Shown one piece after another: positions 16,188 to 25,524 of a stretch of DNA of 64,000 nucleotides. Below the pieces are notes generated by a model. The model saw nothing but the letters and a program-made list of their open reading frames with translations, had not been told where the DNA came from and searched no databases. Each line of letters begins with the position of its first letter. Position 1 is the first letter of the stretch. A program made the translations under genes and the position numbers. The stretch is taken from contig OZ244046.1 of assembly GCA_965215055.1 (NCBI GenBank), positions 1,426,001-1,490,000 of the forward strand. The letters are read 5' to 3'. This DNA is from G965215055 sp965215055. GTDB taxonomy: Bacteria > Pseudomonadota > Gammaproteobacteria > UBA4575.

Positions 16188-17210
16188 TTGAAAGCAGTTG
16201 GCCTATATAAATATCTTCCGATTCACCAAGCTGATGCCCTGCTCGACCTGGAAGTAGAAAAGCCCGGCCCCGGGGCGAGAGAATTGCTCGTCAACGTACA
16301 TGCTATTGCCGTCAACCCGGTAGACACGAAAATGCGGGCGCCGCAAGACAAGGTCGAAGACACGCCGCGCATATTGGGCTGGGACGCCGCGGGTATCGTT
16401 ACAGCCGTTGGCCCTGGCGCAAATTTATTCAGGCCCGGAGACGAAGTATTTTATGCCGGCAGCTTTATTCGGCCCGGATGCAATAGTGAATTTCACGTTG
16501 TGGACGAACGTATCGTTGGCAGCAAGCCCAAAAGTCTGGATTTTACGCAGGCGGCAGCCTTGCCTCTTACCAGCATTACTGCCTGGGAGGCATTATTCGA
16601 CCGCCTGGGTATAAGCCGCCATGGCGAAAATCAAGGTAAACAACTACTTATTCTGGGCGGAGCCGGGGGTGTAGGCTCGATTGCAACGCAACTTGCCAAG
16701 CAGCTTGCAAAGCTCGTGGTAACCGCCAGCACCTCTCGTTCTCAATCACGCAAGTGGTGCAAGGAACTGGGCGCGGATCATATTATAAATCACTATACAG
16801 ACATTCCGCAGCAGGTCGCCAAGCTTGGCATCGATGGTTACGACTTTATTCTGTGCTGCAATGATACAGATGAACACTGGCAATCAATGGCCACGGTGAT
16901 AGCTCCGCAGGGCAAAATCTGCTCCATTGTTGAAACTGCAGCGGACGTGGACCTTGGGGCATTAAAGAGTAAGAGCGCGACGTTTGTCTGGGAATTCATG
17001 TTCACGCGCTCCATGTACGAAACCGAAGACATGATTCAACAACACCATTTGCTTGATAACGTGGCCGAGCTGGTCGATGCGGGCACCGTCAAGACAACCA
17101 TGAACAAGTTACTGAAGCCTATAAATGCCAGCAACTTGAAAAAGGCGCATGCTGAAATTGAAAGCAGGCATACAATAGGCAAAATTGTGCTGCAAGGTTG
17201 GGCAGCGTAG
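16188..17210 (+). CDS. Quinone oxidoreductase-like medium-chain dehydrogenase
   Basis: 340 residues of the zinc-independent MDR family (zeta-crystallin/ZADH type). The N-terminal GroES-like domain contains NPVDTKMRAP and LGWDAAGIVTAVGPG; the NADPH-binding Rossmann motif is GGAGGVGSIATQL near residues 157-169. No catalytic zinc Cys/His pattern is present. The start is a TTG at 16188 after CGGAGAGCG, and the following KAVGLYKY is the normal first strand. It is monocistronic and convergent with cysQ, sharing a 16-bp palindrome with it. It would reduce quinones or activated double bonds with NADPH; substrate unknown. Confidence 0.85.
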   Translation: MKAVGLYKYLPIHQADALLDLEVEKPGPGARELLVNVHAIAVNPVDTKMRAPQDKVEDTPRILGWDAAGIVTAVGPGANLFRPGDEVFYAGSFIRPGCNSEFHVVDERIVGSKPKSLDFTQAAALPLTSITAWEALFDRLGISRHGENQGKQLLILGGAGGVGSIATQLAKQLAKLVVTASTSRSQSRKWCKELGADHIINHYTDIPQQVAKLGIDGYDFILCCNDTDEHWQSMATVIAPQGKICSIVETAADVDLGALKSKSATFVWEFMFTRSMYETEDMIQQHHLLDNVAELVDAGTVKTTMNKLLKPINASNLKKAHAEIESRHTIGKIVLQGWAA

Positions 17211-17223
17211 AAAACGTTTTCTA
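17208..17223. other. Perfect palindrome holding both convergent stop codons
   Basis: TAGAAAACGTTTTCTA is its own reverse complement. It contains the TAG of the dehydrogenase gene (17208-17210) and, on the other strand, the TAG of cysQ. It is AT-rich and short, so a weak bidirectional terminator is possible but not certain. Confidence 0.5.
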
Positions 17224-18042
17224 TCCGAGCGTGAGAAAATCACGCCATTGGTCATTCAGGTCGCCGACTGCAACGAACGGCGGATTCAGAAGAGAATCTT
17301 TAGTGTTATAGCGCAATGGCATCAACTCCTGGTCTACCAGCCAGCCTCCTGCTTCCTGCACCACGCACTGGGCTGCCGCGGTATCCCATTCCGAAGTTGG
17401 GCCAAAACGGGGATAGATATCAGCTGCTCCTTCAGCCACCAGGCAAGTTTTGATGGAACTGCCTATGCTGATCAACTCGTATTTACCCACCCGTGCCAAC
17501 AATGCCTGTAATGATTTTCCTGCATTCGAGCGGCTGCCGCATATTGTCGGGGTATTGCCTGGCATGGAACGGCGCGTATTGATTCGGTGCGCAGGTTTAT
17601 TCACTCGCTGCTTGAAGGCACCATTATCTTTCGTTGCAAAATAACAGATTTTTTGAGTTGGCACGTACACCACGCCCAGGCTTGTATCCTGGTCTGTTAT
17701 CAGCGCGATGTTCACGGCGAACTCGCCGTTCCTTTTAACAAACTCCCTGGTTCCGTCTAACGGGTCGATGAGCCAATAATTCGTCCAGGCGGACCTCTCG
17801 CTATAAGGTATTTCGCCCGATTCTTCCGAAAGTATGGGGATATCAGGAGTCAGCATCCGTAACTGCTCGGATATCAGGCAGTGTGAGGCCATATCTGCGG
17901 TCGTCAGAGGGGAGTGATCATTTTTCTCCTCGACCTCGAACCCATGTCGGTATATTTTCATAATCTCCGCACCGGCCTGCCTGGCAATCTCACAAACCGG
18001 ATTGACCAGTTCTCGCAGCAGCGCGCTATCTATTTTCTTCAT
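17221..18042 (-). CDS. cysQ: 3'(2'),5'-bisphosphate nucleotidase
   Basis: 273 residues from the ATG at 18042, in the usual CysQ size range. A TTG at 18105, touching the stop of the upstream gene, would add 21 residues that do not resemble the family. Metal-binding motifs of the Li-sensitive phosphatase superfamily are intact: LSEESGEI, WLIDPLDGTREF and SEWDTAAAQCVVQEAGG. The enzyme hydrolyses PAP (3'-phosphoadenosine 5'-phosphate) to AMP, protecting sulfate assimilation and RNA turnover. It is transcribed after a YkgJ-type gene. Confidence 0.9.
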   Translation of the reverse strand: MKKIDSALLRELVNPVCEIARQAGAEIMKIYRHGFEVEEKNDHSPLTTADMASHCLISEQLRMLTPDIPILSEESGEIPYSERSAWTNYWLIDPLDGTREFVKRNGEFAVNIALITDQDTSLGVVYVPTQKICYFATKDNGAFKQRVNKPAHRINTRRSMPGNTPTICGSRSNAGKSLQALLARVGKYELISIGSSIKTCLVAEGAADIYPRFGPTSEWDTAAAQCVVQEAGGWLVDQELMPLRYNTKDSLLNPPFVAVGDLNDQWRDFLTLG

Positions 18043-18105
18043 CGCCGTATGATGGCGAGCATTCACGAGCGGGATGCCGGGCCTGGATTTTTTGCGGGTA
18101 GACAA

Positions 18106-18522
18106 TCACCTGTGCCCCCATGTCTTGAAACGCTTTTTACAGTACTTCAACAACGTTTCATAGTTGGGAAAATGCAGGTAATAGCCATCCTCCGCAGGCG
18201 AATCGAACTCACAATAATCGTTGGAATGATCGCGACAGATCTGTGGGCGCGTCTCGTAAATTCCACAACCACCGTTATCTTGCAGGTGTGTACAGCGAGC
18301 AGACACCATCATCCACCAGCCTTCCTCGTCTTTATAGACTTCGATTCCCTCATGCGACACTTGCCACAGCATGTGCTCATAGTCCAGCTTACTTCTCGGC
18401 GTCGCAAGCTCTTCAGTAACATAGGTACAACAATATGAATTCGTACAATAGCCGCATTTATTCTCAGCAGTGATCGCGGTACCTGGTTCAAGCTTTACTT
18501 TGATATCTGTCAACCGTGTCAT
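18106..18522 (-). CDS. YkgJ-family cysteine cluster protein
   Basis: 138 residues rich in cysteine. The family pattern is visible: CGYCTNSYCC near the N-terminus, then CTHLQDNGGCGIYETRPQIC and YCEFD. These cysteines likely hold zinc or an iron-sulfur cluster. Function of the family is unknown. It lies 6 bp after the small upstream gene and directly before cysQ, so the three are probably co-transcribed. Confidence 0.8.
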   Translation of the reverse strand: MTRLTDIKVKLEPGTAITAENKCGYCTNSYCCTYVTEELATPRSKLDYEHMLWQVSHEGIEVYKDEEGWWMMVSARCTHLQDNGGCGIYETRPQICRDHSNDYCEFDSPAEDGYYLHFPNYETLLKYCKKRFKTWGHR

Positions 18523-18528
18523 CTGCTC

Positions 18529-18813
18529 TCACTTATCTTTGTGAGGCTTTTTTGGTGGTGGCTTGAATCGAACAACCGTAGAGGTCTTGGGTTCATCCGC
18601 AAAATGTGGCCGGTCCTTGTTTTCAATCCCTGCTTGTTCGGCTAACTCGCGTTCACGCGCGGCGATCAAGCTGAAACAGTCGCGAATGTCCTTAATAGTT
18701 TGTTCAGGCAGGGGGTGGCGCATACCGGGACCAGGAGTCGTATCCCTTACTATCTGCGCCAGCAGTTTGCGCATTACCACCAGTATGCGCTGTTCTTTAC
18801 TTCTGCTGACCAT
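18529..18813 (-). CDS. Small conserved hypothetical protein
   Basis: 94 residues: an N-terminal helical half (RILVVMRKLLAQIVRDTTPGPGM), a central IKDIRDCFSLIAARERELAEQ helix and a basic, proline-rich tail (RFKPPPKKPHKDK). Short proteins of this type occur next to YkgJ-like genes in gammaproteobacteria, but I do not recognise a function. It opens the YkgJ-cysQ unit. Confidence 0.6.
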   Translation of the reverse strand: MVSRSKEQRILVVMRKLLAQIVRDTTPGPGMRHPLPEQTIKDIRDCFSLIAARERELAEQAGIENKDRPHFADEPKTSTVVRFKPPPKKPHKDK

Positions 18814-18992
18814 TTGAAAAGCACGTCTTTGTACATATCGTGATAGCTAAATATCGAATATCCACTTAGTCCTAGCCTAGCAGATTATGTTATATATACC
18901 ATCGTTCTTTCTCGGCCTTAATACTTGGCGCGGACGCAAATAAAATAATAGAGTTACTGCCATTCGGGCATGAGTATATTATTCAAATAACC

Positions 18993-19442
18993 ATGTTCAA
19001 ATCTATTGCTGCATTCGTCGGAGAGAGAATATCAACTCAACAGCAAGAGATTGACGATCAGCACGTGATGCACCTGGCCGCCGCCGCATTACTGCTGGAA
19101 GTGAGCCGCGCGGATTTTGATATTCAGGACGAAGAGCTTGAGATTATTGCCACGGCGTTACAGAAGAGATTCGATTTCACCCAGGAAGAAGTACGCAACT
19201 TGGTTAACTTGGCACTTACCGAACAGGAAGCGCACGTCTCGATTCATCCGTTTGTAAAAATTATCAACGACGGCTGCACTCCGCAGGAGAAAAAGATGTT
19301 GCTACAGGATTTATGGAGCGTTGCCTATGCTGATGACAAGCTGGACAAATACGAAGAATATCAAATAAGAAAAATTGCCGACTTGCTACACCTGCCGCAC
19401 AGCACCTTTATTCAGACCAAGTTGAAAGTTTTGGAGGGCTAG
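18993..19442 (+). CDS. TerB-like tellurite-resistance/co-chaperone domain protein
   Basis: 149 residues, entirely helical, matching the TerB/DjlA N-terminal domain. The first helix pair AAAALLLEVSRADFDIQDEE carries the acidic turn thought to bind a metal, and the mirrored second half has LLQDLWSVAYADDKLDKYEE with the same pattern. No J domain follows. It is monocistronic and ends in front of a long hairpin. Role unknown; family members sense stress or bind membranes and metals. Confidence 0.8.
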   Translation: MFKSIAAFVGERISTQQQEIDDQHVMHLAAAALLLEVSRADFDIQDEELEIIATALQKRFDFTQEEVRNLVNLALTEQEAHVSIHPFVKIINDGCTPQEKKMLLQDLWSVAYADDKLDKYEEYQIRKIADLLHLPHSTFIQTKLKVLEG

Positions 19443-19463
19443 GCCAAAGCAGCACAGAAAATA

Positions 19464-19502
19464 TTTAGGCTAATTCAAAATCAGAATTTGAATTAGCCTA
19501 AA
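19464..19502. terminator. Long bidirectional hairpin between convergent genes
   Basis: A perfect 16-bp inverted repeat: 19464-19479 pairs with 19487-19502 around a 7-base loop (arms TTTAGGCTAATTCAAA and its complement). It sits between the TerB-like gene and metW, which converge on it, and is likely a shared terminator. Confidence 0.75.
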
Positions 19503-19514
19503 GCTTGAATCCAG

Positions 19515-20129
19515 CTAGGCATCATTTCTGCAAAAGCGGTACAAGGCAATTTCGCCAAGCAGGTTTGGCAGCAATTTAATCGTCAAGCTATGCCGGTGGG
19601 CGTAATCCACCGCGGTGCGCTGTATGATTTTTATATTCAGTTCTTCACACAGATTTTCGAAGTCACGGATTGAACAGAGGTGGATATTAGGCGTGTCATA
19701 CCACTCGTTCGGCAGTGTTCTTGTAATCGGCATATGCCCATGCAGGCCAAGTTGCAAGCGACTCTTCCAATGCGCCATATTAGGGAACGTGACAATACCT
19801 TCCCTGCCTATGCGCATCATCTCCTCCAGCAGCTTTTCCGGGTGTTGAATCGCTTGCAGCGTTTGCGTCATTACCACGTAATCAAAAGAATTTTCATCAA
19901 AAAACTCGGTAATGCCTGCATCGAGGTTAGTTTGAATAACCTGTACCCCCTTCTCCACGCACTGAAGTATGTTCTCTTCATCTATTTCCAGGCCATACCC
20001 CGTTACATTGCAGGTTTTCTTCAAATGGGCAAGCAGAGTACCGTCGCCGCAACCCAGGTCGAGTATGCGAGTATCAGGTTTGATCCACTCGCAGATAATC
20101 TCCAGGTCCGGGCGCAGCACTGCATTCAT
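19515..20129 (-). CDS. metW: Methionine biosynthesis protein MetW
   Basis: 204 residues of the class I methyltransferase fold with the SAM-binding motif [16 protein letters not shown] near residues 21-36 and the [11 protein letters not shown] segment typical of MetW. Its ATG overlaps the metX stop by 4 bp. MetW accompanies MetX in many proteobacteria and is needed for, or stimulates, homoserine acylation. It is last in the yggS-proC-yggT-metX-metW series. Confidence 0.93.
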   Translation of the reverse strand: MNAVLRPDLEIICEWIKPDTRILDLGCGDGTLLAHLKKTCNVTGYGLEIDEENILQCVEKGVQVIQTNLDAGITEFFDENSFDYVVMTQTLQAIQHPEKLLEEMMRIGREGIVTFPNMAHWKSRLQLGLHGHMPITRTLPNEWYDTPNIHLCSIRDFENLCEELNIKIIQRTAVDYAHRHSLTIKLLPNLLGEIALYRFCRNDA

Positions 20130-21265
20130 GTCCGTATGGTATCCAGGTAGGCACGAAGGGCATTGTGATAGGTGGGAATTGCCATCAGAAACGCGTCGTG
20201 TCCGAGTTCAGCCTCAATCTCCATGTAACTTACCTCCTTGTTGGCGGCAATCAGGGCGCGGGCGATTTCCCGTGAACGCGAGGGTGAAAATCTCCAATCG
20301 CCAGTGAAAGAAACGACCAGGAAATTGGCCTCCGTTGCCTTGAATGCCTTGGCCAGATCATTATCAAAATTAAGTGCCGGATCAAAATAATCCAGCACCT
20401 TGGTCATGATGAGATAAGTGTTTGCATCAAACCGGTCGACAAAGGATTCACCCTGGTAGCGCAAGTAACTTTCCACCTGGAACTCTACGTCAAAGCCGAA
20501 ATTCAGCTTGCCTTCGCGCAAATCACGCCCGAACTTTTCACGCATCGCGTCATCGGACAGATAAGTAATGTGTCCGAGCATACGCGCCAGCATCAACCCG
20601 CGGCGTGGAATCGTGTCATGCTCGTAATAACGCCCCTCGTAGAAATCAGGGTCAGAAAATATCGCTTGGCGCGCCACCTCGTTGAAAGCGATGTTCTGTG
20701 CCGTAAGTTTGGGTGCCGCTGCAATTACCAGCGCGTGACGCAACTGCTTTGGAAAGTCGATCGCCCACTGCATCACCTGCATCCCCCCCAGGCTGCCGCC
20801 GATGACGGCCGCCCATTGCTCAATGCCCAGTTCCTCGGCCAGGTAGCGTTGACTCACCACCCAGTCATGCACCGTCACGACCGGGAAATCGAGCCCGTAA
20901 GGCTTGCCCGTAGCGGGATTCGTGGTAACGGGTCCGCTGCTGCCTTTGCAGCCGCCCAGGTTATTGGGGCATACGACAAAAAAGCGGTTCGTATCAAACG
21001 GCTTGCCGGGGCCGATGCAATTATCCCACCACCCTGGTTTGCGATCCTGCTCACCGTGATAGCCTGCGGCGTGTTGATCTCCTGAGAGGGCGTGGCAGAT
21101 CAACAGTGCATTGGTTTTACGTGGATTTAATTCCCCGTAAGTCTCATAGGCAAGCGTAAATTCCGGCAGCGTGTGCCCGCAATCGAGAGACAGGCTCCTC
21201 TTGATAGTTCTGGATTGAGCCTCGACAAGGCCGACCGAATCTTCGGGAAATGAGCGCGTAGTCAT
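20126..21265 (-). CDS. metX: Homoserine O-acyltransferase
   Basis: 379 residues of the alpha/beta-hydrolase fold. The nucleophile elbow [12 protein letters not shown], the Asp of the triad near the end ([15 protein letters not shown]) and His in LGHDAFLM are visible. It acylates homoserine as the first step of methionine synthesis. MetX enzymes use acetyl-CoA or, in several gammaproteobacteria, succinyl-CoA; I cannot decide which here. It is coupled to metW. Confidence 0.93.
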   Translation of the reverse strand: MTTRSFPEDSVGLVEAQSRTIKRSLSLDCGHTLPEFTLAYETYGELNPRKTNALLICHALSGDQHAAGYHGEQDRKPGWWDNCIGPGKPFDTNRFFVVCPNNLGGCKGSSGPVTTNPATGKPYGLDFPVVTVHDWVVSQRYLAEELGIEQWAAVIGGSLGGMQVMQWAIDFPKQLRHALVIAAAPKLTAQNIAFNEVARQAIFSDPDFYEGRYYEHDTIPRRGLMLARMLGHITYLSDDAMREKFGRDLREGKLNFGFDVEFQVESYLRYQGESFVDRFDANTYLIMTKVLDYFDPALNFDNDLAKAFKATEANFLVVSFTGDWRFSPSRSREIARALIAANKEVSYMEIEAELGHDAFLMAIPTYHNALRAYLDTIRT

Positions 21266-21284
21266 TTTAATGCTTCAAGGCCAG

Positions 21285-21836
21285 CTAAAAGTAAATCGAA
21301 GCAAGAAGGATTTTTATGCAATACAAGGCGATTACGACTACCAGTGGAGAGAGGTCAAACATTCCGATAGGGGGGATGTACCTTCTCACCGGTCGCAGCA
21401 AAGGGCCCGTAACCGTGCGCAGTACGGACGCAAGCGGGTTGTTTTGCACGTACGGGGCAGCCCAACTGAGCAACGCCAATATGATGATTGCGAAAATAAA
21501 CAAATTAATCACCATGTCCACGAGCCCGAATAAGGTAGAGATAATAAGTGGACCAAGCATTATTTTTTTCCCGACCAGCAAGCTCCTGATAAGCAATTCC
21601 GCAAACTTGAGCACAATAACCAGTGCCAGTGCCCCGCTATCAAGGCGGCCGGTGCCGGGCAGCCATCTCCTCAATGGTTGAAGGGCCGGGCTGGTAATCG
21701 TCACTATGAACTGTGAGAACGGGTTATAAAAATCAGCGTTGGTTGCCTCCAGCAACATGCGAATAATGATCGCGTAAATGTACAAGGTAAATAAAATATC
21801 CACCAGGAAATCAATGACGTTGAGAAAAGGATTCAT
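21285..21836 (-). CDS. yggT: YggT-family membrane protein
   Basis: 183 residues with two YggT repeats, each consisting of two membrane helices and a conserved loop: DFYNPFSQFIVTITSPALQPLRR in the first half and NNPLASVLRTVTGPLLRPVRR in the second. Function in bacteria is not settled (osmotic stress and cell division roles have been proposed). Position 3' of proC is canonical. Confidence 0.88.
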   Translation of the reverse strand: MNPFLNVIDFLVDILFTLYIYAIIIRMLLEATNADFYNPFSQFIVTITSPALQPLRRWLPGTGRLDSGALALVIVLKFAELLIRSLLVGKKIMLGPLIISTLFGLVDMVINLFIFAIIILALLSWAAPYVQNNPLASVLRTVTGPLLRPVRRYIPPIGMFDLSPLVVVIALYCIKILLASIYF

Positions 21837-21838
21837 GT

Positions 21839-22699
21839 CTACTTGTCCTCGGAGGAATTCGTAACCGAAGTCGATGCAGCAAGCTGTTGAGCCTTCTCAG
21901 CCGCGTTGGTGATGGCTGCACAAATAATGTCTTTCACGTTTCCTTGATCCAGTGTCTTGATTGCCGTTTCGGTAGTGCCGCCTTTCGAAGTAACCGCTTG
22001 TCGCAGTTCTTGCGGAGTCTTACCAGTCTTTTCAATCAGTCTTGTCGCACCCGCCGCCGTATGAATGACGAGCTGTCGCGCCTGCTCCTCATCCAGGCCC
22101 AGTGATTGACCGGCCTTCATCATCGCTTCGATCAAATAGAAAAAATAAGCCGGGCCACTGCCCGACACCGCGGTAACCGCATCCAGCATGGCTTCCTGCG
22201 GCAGCCACAGGCTGAAGCCTACGCTGTCGAGGATGGCCCCTGCAATTTCACGTTGTTCAGGGGATACCCTCGGATTTGCGTACATGCCAGCCGCACCGGA
22301 TTGAACCAGGGCAGGGGTGTTGGGCATACAACGCACGATGGCCAATTCACCACCAAGCCAGGCATCCATATCCTTGACGGGTATTCCGGCGGCAATGGAA
22401 ATGATCAGCGGGCGTGTAGACTGACATTGCACTGCTATTTGTTCACATGCAAGGCGCATTGCCTGGGGCTTCACGGCCAGCACGACGATATCGGCAAGCG
22501 TGAGCACCGCTTCCGTTTGCGAGAACACGCCACACTGCTCAAACTGCCCTTTCAGCTTGGCAGATACTTCCGGGTCGGTATCCACGATGGCAATGTCTTG
22601 CGCCGGCCAGCCGCTGTCCAGCAGACCGCTCGCCATGGCTTGTCCCATGTTGCCACCACCGATAAAAACGATTTTCATGCCTGCTGACATTTGACTCAT
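21839..22699 (-). CDS. proC: Pyrroline-5-carboxylate reductase
   Basis: 286 residues from the ATG at 22699, 4 bp after the yggS stop. A start at 22786 would overlap yggS by 83 bp. The Rossmann motif FIGGGNMGQAMASGLL is at the N-terminus, and the signature SGSGPAYFFYLIEAM with VTSKGGTTETAI appears near the C-terminus. It makes proline from pyrroline-5-carboxylate with NAD(P)H. Confidence 0.94.
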   Translation of the reverse strand: MSQMSAGMKIVFIGGGNMGQAMASGLLDSGWPAQDIAIVDTDPEVSAKLKGQFEQCGVFSQTEAVLTLADIVVLAVKPQAMRLACEQIAVQCQSTRPLIISIAAGIPVKDMDAWLGGELAIVRCMPNTPALVQSGAAGMYANPRVSPEQREIAGAILDSVGFSLWLPQEAMLDAVTAVSGSGPAYFFYLIEAMMKAGQSLGLDEEQARQLVIHTAAGATRLIEKTGKTPQELRQAVTSKGGTTETAIKTLDQGNVKDIICAAITNAAEKAQQLAASTSVTNSSEDK

Positions 22700-22703
22700 C
22701 AAC

Positions 22704-23393
22704 CTACGATATCCTCTTTCCAAATATGGCGGTACCCACGCGCACGATAGTTGCGCCTTCGGCAATTGCCGCCTCCAGATCTCCACTCATCCCCATGGAT
22801 AATGTATCAAGATTCAGCCCGAATTGATTCAGATGTTCAAGCAGCTTGCGCAATTGTGCAAACCGCTGGCGTTGCCGGCCAACGTCATTATCGGCTTGAG
22901 GGATTGCCATCAGCCCCCGCAGCCTGATTTGCGGCAAGCTTTGCAGTGCCCTTGCCAGGTCCAACGCCTCTTTGACAGACACGCCCGACTTCGAGGCTTC
23001 ATGGTCAACGTTCACCTGGATACAAACCTGCAAAGGTGCCAGTGTCGCAGGGCGTTGGGTACTGAGACGCTCGGCGATAATCAAGCGATCTACACTATGC
23101 ACCCAGTCAAAATGCTGTGCAACAAGCCTGGTCTTGTTTTTTTGTACGGGGCCGATGAAATGCCAGCGTAATTCCCTGTCTTCAAGCGCAGTTATTTTTT
23201 TTACAGCCTCCTGGACGTAACTTTCACCAAATTCGTGTTGGCCACGGAGCCTGGCTTCAAACACGTCACCGGCAGGCATGGTTTTACTCACGGCTACGAG
23301 ACAAACACTGCCGGGCGCACGTTGGTACCTGGCCTCCATCCGCTTGATGTCCGCTTTTACACTGGCCAGCCGCGAGCCTATTTGTGAATTCAT
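22704..23393 (-). CDS. yggS: PLP homeostasis protein YggS
   Basis: 229 residues from the ATG at 23393 (AAGGTG just upstream). A TTG at 23480 is also open but would add an unrelated leader that overlaps the divergent hsdM promoter region. The PLP-binding Lys lies in CLVAVSKTMPAGD, and HFIGPVQKNK and LSMGMSGDLEAAIAEG complete the family pattern. It binds pyridoxal phosphate and keeps vitamin B6 and amino-acid pools in balance. Confidence 0.93.
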   Translation of the reverse strand: MNSQIGSRLASVKADIKRMEARYQRAPGSVCLVAVSKTMPAGDVFEARLRGQHEFGESYVQEAVKKITALEDRELRWHFIGPVQKNKTRLVAQHFDWVHSVDRLIIAERLSTQRPATLAPLQVCIQVNVDHEASKSGVSVKEALDLARALQSLPQIRLRGLMAIPQADNDVGRQRQRFAQLRKLLEHLNQFGLNLDTLSMGMSGDLEAAIAEGATIVRVGTAIFGKRIS

Positions 23394-23488
23394 AGCACCT
23401 TTTACACTATATGACATGGGTTGCCCAAGTTCAGATAAATAATCTTCCTGTTTCGTTTTAGTGATGAAACGGCATATCATTGGAGAGC

Positions 23489-25492
23489 ATGGACACGCAA
23501 CAAGGTCAGCTCAACTGGATTGCCAATTACATCTGGGGTATCGCGGACGACGTGCTGCGCGACCTCTACGTGCGCGGCAAATACCGGGATGTAATCCTGC
23601 CGATGACCGTGCTGCGTCGCCTGGACGTAGTGCTGGAAGACACCAAGAAAGCAGTACTGGACATGCAGCAAAAGCTTGATGAAGCCGGTGTGGTCGAGCA
23701 GGACTCCGCCTTGCGCTCGGCGGCCGGACAGGCGTTCTACAACACCTCCCCCTTTACGATGCGCGATCTGAAAGCCCGTGCAAGCCAGCAGCAACTACGC
23801 AAGGACTTCGAGGCCTATCTCGACGGCTTCTCGCCCAACGTCCAGGACATCCTCCGGAACTTCGAGTTCCGCGACCGGGTTCTGCGTCTTTCCAGGGCCG
23901 ATGCCTTGGGTACGTTGATCGAAAAACTCACCTCGCCCGACGTTAACCTGAGCCCCGACCCGGTCAGAAACGCCGATGGCTCCATCAAGCATCCTGGCCT
24001 CGACAACCACGGCATGGGCACCATCTTCGAGGAACTGGTACGCCGTTTCAACGAGGAGAACAACGAAGAAGCAGGCGAACATTGGACGCCGCGCGACGCC
24101 GTCAAGCTCATGGCGAATCTCGTGTTTCTCCCGGTCGCTGACAAGCTCGCCGACAGCACCTACCTGCTCTACGATGGAGCCTGTGGCACCGGTGGTATGT
24201 TGACAGTGGCCGAGAAAACGTTGCAGGAACTGGCGGACAAATGCGGCAAAACGATCTCCACCCACCTCTACGGCCAGGAGATCAACGCTGAAACCTACGC
24301 CATCTGCAAGGCTGACCTGCTGCTCAAGGGCGAAGGTGATGCAGCAGACAACATCATCGGTGGCCCGGAGCACTCGACACTCTCGAACGATGCCTTTCCA
24401 TCACGCGAGTTCGACTTCATGCTTTCCAATCCTCCTTACGGCAAGAGTTGGAAAAGCGACCTGGAACGTATGGGAGGCAAGAGTGAGATGCGCGACCCGC
24501 GCTTTTTGATCGAGCACGCGGGGGGGGGGGGGGGGGGGGGGGGGGTACCCCACGAATATTCGCTGGTAACGCGCACGTCAGACGGTCAGATGCTGTTTCT
24601 CGCCAACATGCTGAGCAAGATGAAGCAGGGTACGAAACTCGGCAGCCGCATTGCCGAAGTCCACAATGGCAGTTCCCTCTTTACTGGCGATGCCGGCCAG
24701 GGCGAGAGCAATATCCGCAGATGGATTATCGAGAAAGACTGGCTGGAAGCCATCGTCGCGCTACCACTCAACATGTTCTACAACACCGGCATTGCTACCT
24801 ACATCTGGGTGCTCACCAATCGCAAGCCCGAGCACCGCAGGGGCAAGGTGCAACTCATTGACGCCACCGAGTGGTGCCAGCCGTTGCGCAAGAATCTCGG
24901 CAAGAAAAACTGCGAGTTGGATGAGATCGACATCGAGCGTATCTGCAAAGTGTTCCTCGACTTCGAGGAGACAGAGCAAAGCAAGATATTCGACAACGCC
25001 GCCTTCGGTTACTGGAAGGTAACCGTCGAGCGACCCCTGCGTATCGAGGGTGCGGACCCGAATCGTGCCTACAAGGCCCAGGAAATCAAAAAACTCAAGG
25101 AAAACGGCGAACGTAACGCAGCCGCTCCACCTGTCATCAAGAAGATCCACAAGAAAGGCACTGCACCGGAACCGTTGCATGGTCTTTTTGAAGCCATCAT
25201 CAACGACAAGCCTGCGGTAGTCGAGTACGAACCCGACACCGACCTGCGCGATACCGAGCAGGTTCCGCTCACCGAAGAGGGTGGCATCGAAGCGTTCCTG
25301 GAACGCGAAGTCCTGCCCTATGCCCCGAATGCCTGGTACCTTGCAGACAAGGCAAAGATCGGTTACGAAATCAGCTTTACCCGCCACTTCTACAAGCCGC
25401 AACCCATGCGTTCATTGGACGAAATTCGCACTGACATTCTGGCATTGGAAAAGGAGACCGAGGGGATATTGGGCGAAATTTTGGGAAAGTGA
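23489..25492 (+). CDS. hsdM: Type I restriction-modification methyltransferase subunit with a poly-G tract
   Basis: 667 residues from the ATG at 23489 (TTGGAGAGC upstream). The N-terminal helical HsdM domain (RDLYVRGKYRDVILPMTVLRR) is followed by the N6-adenine methyltransferase core: SAM motif DGACGTGGML at 229 and catalytic NPPY at 314-317. Between the NPPY motif and the SDGQMLFLANM block lies a run of 26 G (24520-24545) that encodes eight glycines, replacing what is normally HAGDPEYSLV. The frame is open in this copy. Loss or gain of one or two G would stop translation soon after. It methylates adenines specified by HsdS and is the first gene of hsdM-fic-hsdS-darG-hsdR. Confidence 0.92.
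   Translation: MDTQQGQLNWIANYIWGIADDVLRDLYVRGKYRDVILPMTVLRRLDVVLEDTKKAVLDMQQKLDEAGVVEQDSALRSAAGQAFYNTSPFTMRDLKARASQQQLRKDFEAYLDGFSPNVQDILRNFEFRDRVLRLSRADALGTLIEKLTSPDVNLSPDPVRNADGSIKHPGLDNHGMGTIFEELVRRFNEENNEEAGEHWTPRDAVKLMANLVFLPVADKLADSTYLLYDGACGTGGMLTVAEKTLQELADKCGKTISTHLYGQEINAETYAICKADLLLKGEGDAADNIIGGPEHSTLSNDAFPSREFDFMLSNPPYGKSWKSDLERMGGKSEMRDPRFLIEHAGGGGGGGGVPHEYSLVTRTSDGQMLFLANMLSKMKQGTKLGSRIAEVHNGSSLFTGDAGQGESNIRRWIIEKDWLEAIVALPLNMFYNTGIATYIWVLTNRKPEHRRGKVQLIDATEWCQPLRKNLGKKNCELDEIDIERICKVFLDFEETEQSKIFDNAAFGYWKVTVERPLRIEGADPNRAYKAQEIKKLKENGERNAAAPPVIKKIHKKGTAPEPLHGLFEAIINDKPAVVEYEPDTDLRDTEQVPLTEEGGIEAFLEREVLPYAPNAWYLADKAKIGYEISFTRHFYKPQPMRSLDEIRTDILALEKETEGILGEILGK
24520..24545 (+). 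repeat. 26-bp poly-G tract inside hsdM
   Basis: An uninterrupted run of 26 G, reading in frame as eight GGG codons flanked by shared bases. Long G/C homopolymers in coding sequence mutate by slipped-strand mispairing and act as on/off switches. This copy is in the ON register. A sequencing or assembly error is the alternative. Confidence 0.9.
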
Positions 25493-25524
25493 AGCAATGC
25501 AGTGGATTGGTTAGCGAATCTGAT

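Noticed and set aside
23795..25402. Minus-strand ORFs opposite hsdM
   Set aside because: hsdM has SAM and NPPY motifs on the plus strand, and the opposing frames have no ribosome-binding site or domain.
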